From contig JAHHRK010000047.1 of NCBI GenBank assembly GCA_020025795.1, positions 1 to 11,457 on the forward strand: DNA of 11,457 nt. The letters are read 5' to 3'. The position numbers were made by a program, and so were the translations under genes. Below the pieces are notes generated by a model. It saw only the letters and a list, made by a program, of their open reading frames with translations, made no database searches and was not told the DNA's origin. Every line of letters starts with the position of its first letter. The stretch's first letter is position 1. This document shows, piece after piece, positions 6,304 through 11,457 of this stretch. The DNA comes from Faecalibacterium sp. (lineage in GTDB: Bacteria > Bacillota > Clostridia > Oscillospirales > Ruminococcaceae).

Positions 6304-6951
6304 TTACTGGATTGGCTCAAAGGTATCTGCTACAACGCTCAAGGTCACGCCAAAGCCTTCTGTTGCTTCCATTGGATATTTGCTTATCAATGCATAGATG
6401 CTGTTTCCAACCGTCTCAAACCGGACGTCCAGCACATTGTCTGCTTTGTCCGTTCCGCCAAGACCGCCGCGCTTATCCTCGATCAACTGGTAATCATCTT
6501 CTTCGCTGATTACCCATTCCTGCGCCTGCTTCAAATCCATTTCACCCAGGTGCAGAATTTCAAATTTCACTTCTTCGTTGAGGATGCTTTCCCAACTATC
6601 CGCCGGGACGCCGTTTTCCGTGTCATGTTCCAGCTGGAAGCCTTCGTTCGGGATATAAACAGAGTATCCGTCGCCGATATACAGCGTGGCAGGTTCTTTG
6701 GTTTCCTCGCCTTCCAGATAATACACTAAGTCCTTATTCTGTTCCCGTCCAATATTCTCGCACGCATCAGGCGTACTTTCCGGCAGCTGTGCTGTTGGCT
6801 GTGCTTCATTCACATCCGGTACCGCCGACTGCTCCGGCAAAGCAGACGGTTCCGCCTCCATACTGCCGGACGGCGCTGTGCTTTCTGCGCCACAGGCCAC
6901 AACCATAGCCGCCATTGCAAAAATCAGTGTCCATGCTAAAAATTTCTTCAT
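6304..6951 (-). CDS. Putative secreted lipoprotein of unknown function
   Basis: A 215-residue protein I do not recognise. It has a lipoprotein signal peptide: MKK, a hydrophobic stretch (4-18) and lipobox VVAC with Cys20 as the lipidation site. An Ala/Pro/Ser/Glu-rich linker (about 21-65) follows, then a globular acidic domain (about 75-215) with GDGYSVYIPNEGF (93-105), LKQAQEWV (140-147), EDKRGGLGGTDKADNVLDVRF (158-178, motif region) and EGFGVTLSVVADTFEP near the end. The YIPNEGF strand, the paired W residues and the final ADTFEP recall PsbP/Mog1-like folds, but that is only an impression. The mature protein should sit on the outer face of the membrane. AAGGAGG lies 8 bases before the ATG. 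It is a single-gene unit with its own promoter and terminator. Confidence 0.82.
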   Translation of the reverse strand: MKKFLAWTLIFAMAAMVVACGAESTAPSGSMEAEPSALPEQSAVPDVNEAQPTAQLPESTPDACENIGREQNKDLVYYLEGEETKEPATLYIGDGYSVYIPNEGFQLEHDTENGVPADSWESILNEEVKFEILHLGEMDLKQAQEWVISEEDDYQLIEDKRGGLGGTDKADNVLDVRFETVGNSIYALISKYPMEATEGFGVTLSVVADTFEPIQ

Positions 6952-7058
6952 CGCAAAAACCTCCTTATGCAGTGTTGTACTTGCTGCTATTGTTTTTTCA
7001 TTTTATCCAATTGTATGCCGCGCACTTTCCAGCTGGTTATCAACTGCCGGTGTGTAAA

Positions 7059-7087
7059 ATTATAACATTTCATCGCACAAACCACAA
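7059..7087 (-). promoter_or_regulatory. Promoter of the lipoprotein gene at 6304-6951
   Basis: On the minus strand TTGTGG (7087-7082), 17 bases, then a perfect TATAAT (7064-7059). The start codon is about 108 bases downstream, so the mRNA would carry a leader of about 100 bases. I see no recognisable riboswitch in that leader; it includes the palindrome CCAGCTGG near 7030. Confidence 0.65.
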
Positions 7088-7144
7088 TGCTTTTTTGGTG
7101 AACCGCCGTTTCTTTTACAAATGCACTTTTCTTCATAACACACG

Positions 7145-7179
7145 AAAAAAGTGGCACCGAGGTGCTGGACCTTGGTGCC
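7145..7179 (-). terminator. Intrinsic terminator of ribU
   Basis: On the minus strand GGCACCAAGGT and ACCTCGGTGCC form an 11-position stem with one A-C mismatch and a 5-base loop (7153-7163 with 7169-7179). AC and six T residues (7150-7145) follow. It lies about 39 bases beyond the ribU stop codon. Confidence 0.88.
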
Positions 7180-7217
7180 GCTTTCGCATTTCTTATGAAA
7201 CTGTTCTATTCGTGCAC

Positions 7218-7886
7218 TTATCGCTTGCCGTGCAGAATGGGAGACAGCGGCTTATATACCAGGAAGCACAAGCCCATATTCACCAATCCCTTCAGCAGGG
7301 TAAACGGCGCATTGAAGACAATCAGGCACTCGGTCAGACCGTTCAATGCAGGCAGATGGATTCCGAATGCATTCTGCCACAAGCTCCAAACCGCCTGATA
7401 CATTTCCAGAATTGCTTCTGCCGGCAGACCGAAGAACTTAATGTAAGCCGGATAGCTGACAAAATAGTTGATGGGAACGCTCAGCACGCCCATAATCAGA
7501 GCACCTGCCAGCGCAGCCATCAGCGCTCCCTTGCGGCTCTTGTAATGCTTGTAGATCCAGCCGGCAGACCATGTAAAGACTGCGCCCATCAGGAAATTGC
7601 TCAGCTCACCTGCACAAGCCGTGGTAGTACCTGCAATCAGGATATGCAGGATGTTCTTCAGCAGGCTGACCACAACGCCATACACCGGGCCCAGCGCAAA
7701 TGCGCCCAGCAGAGCCGGCAAATCCGAAAAGTCCATCTTAACAAAAGGCGGAATCAGCATCGGCAGCGGGAAATCCAAAAACATCAATACAAACGCAACC
7801 GCAGACAGCATACCGGCCACTGCCAGATTGCGCACGCGGATATTCGCATCACGCTGGCCATGGACCTTCTTGTTCGATACTTGCAT
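7218..7886 (-). CDS. ribU: ECF transporter S component for riboflavin (RibU)
   Basis: A 222-residue membrane protein with about six helices, the size of RibU (about 190-220). It binds riboflavin and works with the shared energy-coupling module (EcfA, EcfA', EcfT), which is not encoded here. Diagnostic stretches are LSAVAFVLMFLDFPLPM (27-43), IPPFVKMDFSDLPALLGAFA (45-64), LGPVYGVVVSLLKNILHIL (65-83), ELSNFLMG (94-101) and APFTLLKGLV (193-202), as in RibU of Staphylococcus and Bacillus. The Ala-x-x-x-Ala-type contacts with EcfT are expected in helix 1 (LAVAGMLSAVAF). GGAGG lies 7 bases before the ATG. The FMN riboswitch just upstream independently supports flavin uptake. It is transcribed alone, between its riboswitch terminator and its own 3' terminator. 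Confidence 0.95.
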   Translation of the reverse strand: MQVSNKKVHGQRDANIRVRNLAVAGMLSAVAFVLMFLDFPLPMLIPPFVKMDFSDLPALLGAFALGPVYGVVVSLLKNILHILIAGTTTACAGELSNFLMGAVFTWSAGWIYKHYKSRKGALMAALAGALIMGVLSVPINYFVSYPAYIKFFGLPAEAILEMYQAVWSLWQNAFGIHLPALNGLTECLIVFNAPFTLLKGLVNMGLCFLVYKPLSPILHGKR

Positions 7887-7949
7887 AACATTACCTCCCG
7901 GGGGATTACCCCTTTACAAAATTTGTTTCGGAAAGCCGTCGCAAGAAAC

Positions 7950-7987
7950 AAAAAAGCCCTGACTTACAGCATTGCAAGTCAGGGCTT
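7950..7987 (-). terminator. Riboswitch expression-platform terminator upstream of ribU
   Basis: A perfect 12-bp stem, AAGCCCTGACTT with AAGTCAGGGCTT (7976-7987 with 7954-7965), has a 10-base loop and ends in a six-T run (7955-7950). It lies between the FMN aptamer and the ribU start, 64 bases before the ATG. This fits transcription attenuation when FMN is bound. Confidence 0.93.
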
Positions 7988-8025
7988 GAAGACGAAAGAC
8001 AGCGCATACGCGCAAAGAACCTGTC

Positions 8026-8135
8026 GTTTCTTTTATCCGGACTATACCGTTGGCCCCGGAGTTACACCGGGTCAGCACCTTTACAGGTGGTCGCGGGCTT
8101 TACCGCCAGTGGGGAATCGCACCCCGCCCTGAAAC
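8026..8135 (-). promoter_or_regulatory. FMN riboswitch aptamer (RFN element)
   Basis: The minus strand carries the conserved RFN core in order. P1 strand GTTTC (8135-8131) comes first, then AGGGCGGGG, TGCGATTCCCC and the hallmark CTGGCGGTAAAGCCCGCGACC. A CACCTG/AGGTG hairpin and a GACCCGG...CCGGGGCC arm follow, then the closing AGTCCGGATAAAAGAAAC. GAAAC (8030-8026) closes P1. FMN binding to such aptamers represses flavin synthesis or uptake genes. Here it controls ribU through the terminator at 7950-7987. Between aptamer and terminator a small hairpin (GACAG 8025-8021 with CTGTC 8002-7998, enclosing a GCGC pair) is also possible. Confidence 0.96.
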
Positions 8136-8151
8136 AAACTTTCCTGTTCTC

Positions 8152-8179
8152 ATTATACGCATCTGCCGCCAAAAAGCAA
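8152..8179 (-). promoter_or_regulatory. Promoter of the riboswitch-ribU transcript
   Basis: On the minus strand a perfect TATAAT (8157-8152) is preceded, 16 bases upstream, by TTGCTT (8179-8174). Transcription would start about 10 bases before the aptamer's P1 helix, as is usual for riboswitch leaders. Confidence 0.75.
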
Positions 8180-8219
8180 GTTCCAATTTTAACTACTTTT
8201 TCTATTTGTCGGTTTATGG

Positions 8220-8225
8220 TAGTAT
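8220..8225 (+). promoter_or_regulatory. Tentative promoter of the mechanosensitive channel gene
   Basis: TGGTAGTAT (8217-8225) reads as an extended -10 (TGnTAGTAT), with a weak TTTTTC 17 bases upstream. TATAGA at 8223-8228 is an alternative -10. It is divergent from the ribU promoter and about 37 bases before the start codon. Neither hexamer is strong, so position and strength are uncertain. Confidence 0.35.
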
Positions 8226-8261
8226 AGAGATACTTCAATCGAATTTACTGGGAGGTAAATC

Positions 8262-9368
8262 ATGAACTGGACTACATTTTTTGTTTCGACACCGCTGGGC
8301 TTTTTAAGTCAGACCATGTTGTCCATCCTGGCAGCAGCTCTGGTTGCCCTCTTGTTCTGGCTGGCGAGCCGCTTTTGCAAAGGCTGGCTGATGCCCAAAC
8401 TGTGTGCTATGGCAGAGCGGCTGCATCTGCAGGCGCTGGGCATCCTGTTCCGCAGCTTCACAAAACCCATCCCCATTCTGATCTTGGTCTGGGGCCTGTG
8501 CACCGTGCTGCCCATGCTGCCACTGCCCAGCCTTCAAACGCAGATTGCTTGGCTTTGCCATACATTGTCTCACATCGCTCCCTTGGTGTGCGCTGGCTGG
8601 GGCTTCTGGTACGCCACCGACCTGTGCGATCTGGCGCTGAACAATCTCTCTACCCATCTGGATTTGAAAACCAATGCAACCCTGCGTTCTGTACTGGTAA
8701 AAACTTACCGTGTTCTGGTCGGCGCTTTTGTGATCGTTGCTGTGCTGGACGTTTTGGGCTACCCCGTTACCGGCTTGATTACCAGCTTAGGTCTTGTAGG
8801 TTTGACTGTTTCTCTGGCAGCCAAGGACACCGCCAGCAATCTGTTCAGCGGACTGATGCTTTTGCTGGAGCGTCCGTTCTCCATCGGCGACTGGATCACT
8901 GTCGGCGATGTTGACGGCGAGGTGGAAGATCTGACCTTCCGCAGCACCAAGGTGCGTGCGCTGGATAATTCCCTGTATGTACTGCCCAACACGTCTGTAA
9001 CCAGTGCCGTTGTCAATAACGGCAGTACCCGCACCAAGCGCCTGTACCGCTTCACGCTGAACCTGACGTTTGATTCCCCCCGTGCAAAGCTGGAATCCAT
9101 GATGTCCCGTCTGACCGAACATTTGAAAGCCGATCCTACCCTGGACCCGGATTCCGTACTGGTACGTTTGACCGGTTTTAACGATTCCGGCATCAGCATC
9201 CTGGTCAATGCATATGTGCTGCGTAAAGGTCTGGACGAATTTCTGGAGATTCAGAACCGCCTGAACCTGGACATTCTGGATCTGGTGCGGGAAGAAGGCC
9301 TGCATTTTGCCATGACCGCAAGCCGCGTTTATCTGGAATCTCAGGAATCCGAAGGTAAAAACGCATAA
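8262..9368 (+). CDS. MscS-family small-conductance mechanosensitive ion channel
   Basis: A 368-residue membrane channel that would open under membrane tension and release solutes during hypo-osmotic shock. Predicted membrane helices lie at about 18-38, 66-90, 104-122 and 148-168. The pore-lining helix follows at about 170-203 (GLITSLGLVGLTVSLAAKDTASNLFSGLML region) and carries the family's Gly/Ala-rich packing face. LLERPFSIGDWITVG (201-215) is the signature that starts the cytoplasmic beta domain, followed by DGEVEDLTFRSTKVRALDN (218-236) and PNTSVTSAVVNN (242-253). The C-terminal alpha/beta domain (about 260-360) is complete. It is longer than E. coli MscS (286) through extra N-terminal helices. 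GGGAGGT stands 5-6 bases before the ATG. The gene is a single transcription unit ending at the shared terminator. Confidence 0.93.
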   Translation: MNWTTFFVSTPLGFLSQTMLSILAAALVALLFWLASRFCKGWLMPKLCAMAERLHLQALGILFRSFTKPIPILILVWGLCTVLPMLPLPSLQTQIAWLCHTLSHIAPLVCAGWGFWYATDLCDLALNNLSTHLDLKTNATLRSVLVKTYRVLVGAFVIVAVLDVLGYPVTGLITSLGLVGLTVSLAAKDTASNLFSGLMLLLERPFSIGDWITVGDVDGEVEDLTFRSTKVRALDNSLYVLPNTSVTSAVVNNGSTRTKRLYRFTLNLTFDSPRAKLESMMSRLTEHLKADPTLDPDSVLVRLTGFNDSGISILVNAYVLRKGLDEFLEIQNRLNLDILDLVREEGLHFAMTASRVYLESQESEGKNA

Positions 9369-9381
9369 TTTTCTGTGAACA

Positions 9382-9419
9382 AAAGAAACCGCCTTGTCGC
9401 TGTACAAGGCGGTTTCTTT
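9382..9419. terminator. Bidirectional terminator between the channel gene and sfsA
   Basis: A perfect 16-bp stem, AAAGAAACCGCCTTGT (9382-9397) with its complement (9404-9419), has a 6-base loop. On the plus strand it ends in a T-rich tail (TTTCTTTTTATG). On the minus strand the tail is TTTCTTTTGTTC. It sits between the convergent stops of the channel gene (9368) and sfsA (9420) and would serve both. Confidence 0.93.
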
Positions 9420-10130
9420 TTATGTTTCTTTCTGCGGCGCAGCCAGATCAATCGGAACAGGCTGATCGATTTGCAGACTGTTCGGCGTAACGATACAATC
9501 CATCGCATGGATTTCTACTCCGGCTGCGGCAGCCTGCTGCAGCGCAAAGCCAAATTCCGGATGCGTATCCCAGTTGGGCGTAAAGGTATGGATGCCTTTC
9601 ATCTGGATCACCAGTAAAACACAGCACCGATAGCCTTTGCCCACCAACTCCGTAAGCTCCTTGACGTGTTTTACGCCGCGCAGGGTGGGCGCATCCGGAA
9701 AGCGTGCAAGACCGTTTTCTTCCAGCGTGCAGCCTTTTACCTCTACCAGCATGGGGTGGCCATCCTGTTCTGCATAAAAGTCAAACCGAGAATCCCCCAG
9801 CTTGTATTCTGCACGCAACTGATCCAATTTGCCAAGCCCACCAGCTGCCAGCCATTCTCCTGCCACTGCGTTGGGCGCTGCAGAGTCCATATTGATGCAC
9901 ACCGGTCCACGCGGCGTTTGTTTTTCTACTGCCACTAAATCGCAGGGCGTTTTTCGGTTTGGATTTTCGCTGTATTCCAGCCAGACTCTGCACCCCGGTA
10001 CCAAAAGCTCGGCACAGCGGCCGGTATTTTTAACGTGCGCCACCACAGGCTGCCCGTCTTCTTCTACATGGGCAATAAAGCGGTTGGGCCTGCGGACAAA
10101 TCTGGCCGAATGAATATTTCGATACTGCAT
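9420..10130 (-). CDS. sfsA: SfsA-family DNA-binding protein/putative nuclease
   Basis: A 236-residue protein of normal SfsA length (about 230-235). The N-terminal OB-like DNA-binding part has RFVRRPNRFIAHVE (10-23) and HVKNTGRCAELLVPG (32-46). The C-terminal PDDEXK-type nuclease fold shows SRFDFY (114-119) and MLVEVKG (127-133), giving Asp117, Glu130 and Lys132 as the likely active-site set. RFPDAPTLRGVKHVKEL (143-159) is also a family hallmark. E. coli SfsA was named for stimulating maltose use; nuclease activity is inferred from the fold. AAAGGA lies about 9 bases before the ATG. It follows the lipoprotein gene by 83 bases with no clear promoter between them, so the two may be co-transcribed. 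Its TAA stop touches the base of the terminator hairpin. Confidence 0.95.
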   Translation of the reverse strand: MQYRNIHSARFVRRPNRFIAHVEEDGQPVVAHVKNTGRCAELLVPGCRVWLEYSENPNRKTPCDLVAVEKQTPRGPVCINMDSAAPNAVAGEWLAAGGLGKLDQLRAEYKLGDSRFDFYAEQDGHPMLVEVKGCTLEENGLARFPDAPTLRGVKHVKELTELVGKGYRCCVLLVIQMKGIHTFTPNWDTHPEFGFALQQAAAAGVEIHAMDCIVTPNSLQIDQPVPIDLAAPQKET

Positions 10131-10148
10131 TTTTCGAAATCCTTTCCA

Positions 10149-10169
10149 CCACAGATCAGCTCTCTGTGG
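10149..10169 (-). other. Small hairpin in the sfsA leader
   Basis: CCACAGA (minus 10169-10163) pairs perfectly with TCTGTGG (10155-10149) around a 7-base loop. No T run follows on either strand, so it is not an intrinsic terminator. It lies about 19 bases before the sfsA start, just upstream of its AAAGGA site. It might affect mRNA stability or translation, or mean nothing. Confidence 0.4.
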
Positions 10170-10213
10170 AAAACTATTTATCGCCGCACCAGAGCTGCCG
10201 TGTACCCTGTCTT

Positions 10214-10852
10214 TTAGCGATTTTCCAAGTTATCCAGCGCAACCGTTTCCAGCAGTGCGCCTGTGTCCGCATCAATCACACTGGTTTCCAGTACGCCATT
10301 CCAGCTGCCAGAAAATGCCTGCCACTGCACTGCCTCGAACTGCTTTTGCACTACCAGCAGCGCATTATAATCCGTTTCGTACTGCGCTTTATCCACATAC
10401 AATTGAATTTTGGTGCAGTCTTCGTTAGCTTCCACCTTTTCCAGCCCATCCTGGGGCACACTTTCGACGTCCAGCAGCTGACGGCGCAATTCATCCAACA
10501 GCTTTCGGTGATTTTCCTCCGTCAGCGTTATTGTGATCGAGCCATCCTCCTGTACATCTGCCGCTGTAATGGTTTCCCATTCGTCCAGATATTCGGCATA
10601 TTCCGCTGCGTCAAACGATTCCTGATTGCCCCAGAGCACTTCCAAAAGAGACGCAGACAGAACAACAACCTTTTCTTCCGATGGATCGTCCGGCGTTGCC
10701 GTAGCTACGGGCTGTTCCGGAACCGCAGGCTCCTGCGACGGGTTCGTTACACTAGAGGAAGATGTCGGCGCCGGCGTTGTTGACGACGCATTGCAGGCAA
10801 CCAAGCTCAGCCCCATGCAAACAGCCAGCACGAAAACTATACTTCGTTTCAT
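10214..10852 (-). CDS. Putative secreted lipoprotein of unknown function
   Basis: A 212-residue protein I do not recognise. It has a lipoprotein signal peptide (MKR, hydrophobic 5-18, lipobox LVAC with Cys20), then a Ser/Thr/Pro-rich linker (about 21-60). An acidic, largely helical domain (about 62-212) contains LSASLLEVLWGNQESFDAAE (65-84), GSITITLTEENHRKLLDELRRQLLD (104-128 region), CTKIQLYVD (146-154) and NALLVVQKQFEAVQW (163-177). The C-terminal SVIDADTGALLETV (191-204) looks like a beta hairpin. There is no enzyme motif. The mature protein should be tethered to the outer face of the membrane. AAAGGAG lies about 10 bases before the ATG. It has a strong promoter of its own and no terminator before sfsA. 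Confidence 0.82.
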   Translation of the reverse strand: MKRSIVFVLAVCMGLSLVACNASSTTPAPTSSSSVTNPSQEPAVPEQPVATATPDDPSEEKVVVLSASLLEVLWGNQESFDAAEYAEYLDEWETITAADVQEDGSITITLTEENHRKLLDELRRQLLDVESVPQDGLEKVEANEDCTKIQLYVDKAQYETDYNALLVVQKQFEAVQWQAFSGSWNGVLETSVIDADTGALLETVALDNLENR

Positions 10853-10929
10853 CTCAGAATCGCTCCTTTCGGTGGGAGAAACGCAATTCCATCGTCATGG
10901 CAGTACGCCTCTCTATCTTAGTATATTAC

Positions 10930-10959
10930 ATTATACCAGATCTGTGCGCCGCACATCAA
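10930..10959 (-). promoter_or_regulatory. Promoter of the lipoprotein-sfsA unit
   Basis: On the minus strand TTGATG (10959-10954), 18 bases, then TGGTATAAT, a perfect TATAAT (10935-10930) with a TG extension. The lipoprotein start is about 78 bases downstream. The tRNA-Trp terminator lies just upstream, so this is an independent unit. Confidence 0.75.
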
Positions 10960-11009
10960 TTTGCGTTGGACGTTCTAATCTGCAATTCACCACAAGAAAA
11001 CGGCAAAAC

Positions 11010-11051
11010 AAAAAACCGCTTGCCATGTCCGAAAACATCAACAAGCGGTTT
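11010..11051 (-). terminator. Intrinsic terminator of tRNA-Trp
   Basis: On the minus strand AAACCGCTTG (11051-11042) pairs with CAAGCGGTTT (11022-11013) to give a 10-bp stem. The 19-base loop contains a further possible ATGT/ACAT pairing. The 3' strand runs into a six-T tract (11015-11010). It starts only three bases after the encoded CCA end of tRNA-Trp. Confidence 0.88.
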
Positions 11052-11054
11052 ATT

Positions 11055-11130
11055 TGGCAGGGGCAGAAGGTTTCGAACCCTCGGCACGCGGTTTTGGAGA
11101 CCGCTGCTCTACCAGCTGAGCTATGCCCCT
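11055..11130 (-). tRNA. tRNA-Trp, anticodon CCA
   Basis: A full cloverleaf of 76 bases including an encoded CCA end (11057-11055). Acceptor AGGGGCA pairs with TGCCCCT. The D arm is GCTC...GAGC, and anticodon stem GCGGT/ACCGC has loop CTCCAAA giving anticodon CCA (UGG codons). The T arm carries TTCGAAA, and the discriminator base is G, as expected for bacterial tRNA-Trp. It has its own promoter and terminator, so it is a single-tRNA unit. Confidence 0.98.
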
Positions 11131-11158
11131 ATATTTGCTGCACGCATCGTGCTTAGTT

Positions 11159-11187
11159 AGATTACCCCAAAATACACAAAATGTCAA
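11159..11187 (-). promoter_or_regulatory. Promoter of tRNA-Trp
   Basis: On the minus strand a perfect TTGACA (11187-11182), 17 bases, then TAATCT (11164-11159, four of six matches to TATAAT). The tRNA begins about 28 bases after the -10, leaving a short 5' leader of about 20 bases for RNase P to remove. Confidence 0.75.
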
Positions 11188-11235
11188 TAGGATTCTATGA
11201 TTTTTTTCAATCTTTTTTCTGCCCAGCAAGCAAGT

Positions 11236-11258
11236 CGCAGAAAACTTACCTTTCTGCG
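11236..11258. other. Perfect 8-bp hairpin between the divergent tRNA promoters
   Basis: CGCAGAAA (11236-11243) and TTTCTGCG (11251-11258) flank a 7-base spacer. The plus-strand continuation TTATTATTT is only loosely T-rich. It lies in the 131-base gap between the two -35 boxes, where no gene is visible. It could be a weak terminator remnant, a protein-binding site or chance. Confidence 0.4.
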
Positions 11259-11318
11259 TTATTATTTCAAGATCAAAGTATTTCTCCAAAAAAAGTTTTT
11301 CTTTTTTCAAAAATAGGA

Positions 11319-11347
11319 TTGACAAAACCGCACAAAACCCGTATAAT
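11319..11347 (+). promoter_or_regulatory. Consensus sigma-A promoter of tRNA-Asp
   Basis: TTGACA (11319-11324), exactly 17 bases, then TATAAT (11342-11347): both hexamers are perfect consensus with optimal spacing. The tRNA starts 30 bases after the -10. This strength is typical of stable-RNA operons and suggests more tRNA genes may follow beyond the window. Confidence 0.93.
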
Positions 11348-11377
11348 AGCTATCGTTGCGGTAAGCATCGCACAGAT

Positions 11378-11454
11378 GGCCCGGTAGTTCAGTTGGTTAG
11401 AACGCTAGCCTGTCACGCTAGAGGTCGACAGTTCGAGCCTGTTCCGGGTCGCCA
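11378..11454 (+). tRNA. tRNA-Asp, anticodon GTC
   Basis: A full cloverleaf of 77 bases including an encoded CCA end (11452-11454). Acceptor GGCCCGG pairs with CCGGGTC (one G-T). The D arm is GTTC...GAAC, and anticodon stem CTAGC/GCTAG has loop CTGTCAC giving anticodon GTC (GAC/GAU codons). The T arm carries TTCGAGC and the discriminator is G. No terminator is seen before the window ends three bases later. Confidence 0.98.
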
Positions 11455-11457
11455 TCT

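Noticed and set aside
7888..7915. Possible sequestration of the ribU ribosome site by the GGGG-TAAT-CCCC sequence
   Set aside because: The GGGG/CCCC pair with a four-base loop lies next to the GGAGG but does not include it, and the upstream terminator already explains control.
6915..8132. Plus-strand open frame of 405 codons opposite ribU and its riboswitch
   Set aside because: It reads through two terminators and the FMN aptamer antisense; it is not a gene.
11050..11325. Minus-strand open frame whose C-terminus reads GIAQLVEQRSPKPRAEG
   Set aside because: That string is the translation of the tRNA-Trp gene itself, a common spurious annotation; the frame also crosses the tRNA promoter.
1..11457. 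Mobile elements, CRISPR arrays, defence or toxin-antitoxin modules, biosynthetic clusters
   Set aside because: I saw no transposase or integrase motif, terminal inverted repeat, regular spaced repeat or recognisable module; all long frames without shadow character are explained by the listed genes.

Overview
The window looks like ordinary chromosome of a Gram-positive anaerobe of class Clostridia. An Oscillospiraceae/Ruminococcaceae relative (Faecalibacterium, Gemmiger or Subdoligranulum type) is my best guess. The basis is a sodium-pump decarboxylase of the clostridial/Veillonella type, a RecD2-ComF-MreB gene string, an ECF riboflavin S component under an FMN riboswitch, strong AGGAGG-type ribosome binding sites, roughly 50% GC with AT-rich intergenic DNA, and sigma-A promoters of the TTGaca-17-TATAAT type. 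The taxonomic call is an inference.

Layout, left to right. (1) 1-128: 5' end of a UvrD/PcrA-type helicase gene on the minus strand, cut by the window edge, with an extended -10 promoter. (2) 274-1895: a two-gene minus-strand operon for the small gamma/delta subunit and the large beta subunit of a Na+-translocating decarboxylase, with a near-consensus promoter and a strong terminator. (3) 2014-6087: a tightly packed minus-strand operon recD2 > comF > mreB. recD2 and comF overlap by 8 bases, and recD2 probably starts at CTG. (4) 6208-7087: a single-gene lipoprotein unit of unknown function with its own promoter and terminator. (5) 7145-8179: the riboflavin transporter subunit gene ribU (minus), preceded by a complete FMN riboswitch and a 12-bp intrinsic terminator. 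(6) 8220-9419: a plus-strand MscS-family mechanosensitive channel gene, divergent from ribU, ending in a perfect 16-bp hairpin that also serves the convergent sfsA gene. (7) 9420-10959: a second lipoprotein of unknown function followed by sfsA, both on the minus strand and possibly co-transcribed. (8) 11010-11457: divergent tRNA-Trp (minus) and tRNA-Asp (plus) genes, each with CCA encoded and with an excellent promoter.

How the genes work together. Most are housekeeping or membrane-physiology genes: DNA repair (UvrD-like, RecD2), a competence-type phosphoribosyltransferase (ComF), cell shape (MreB), Na+ extrusion coupled to decarboxylation, riboflavin uptake with feedback by FMN, and osmotic protection. 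The decarboxylase operon lacks its carboxyltransferase and biotin-carrier partners here, so these must be encoded elsewhere. There is no sign of mobile elements, CRISPR, phage or defence genes, and I found no convincing new multi-gene system. The points most worth a second look are the candidate CTG start of recD2, the possible anti-terminator of the FMN riboswitch, a possible redox (Rex-like) operator on the decarboxylase promoter, and the two uncharacterised lipoproteins.
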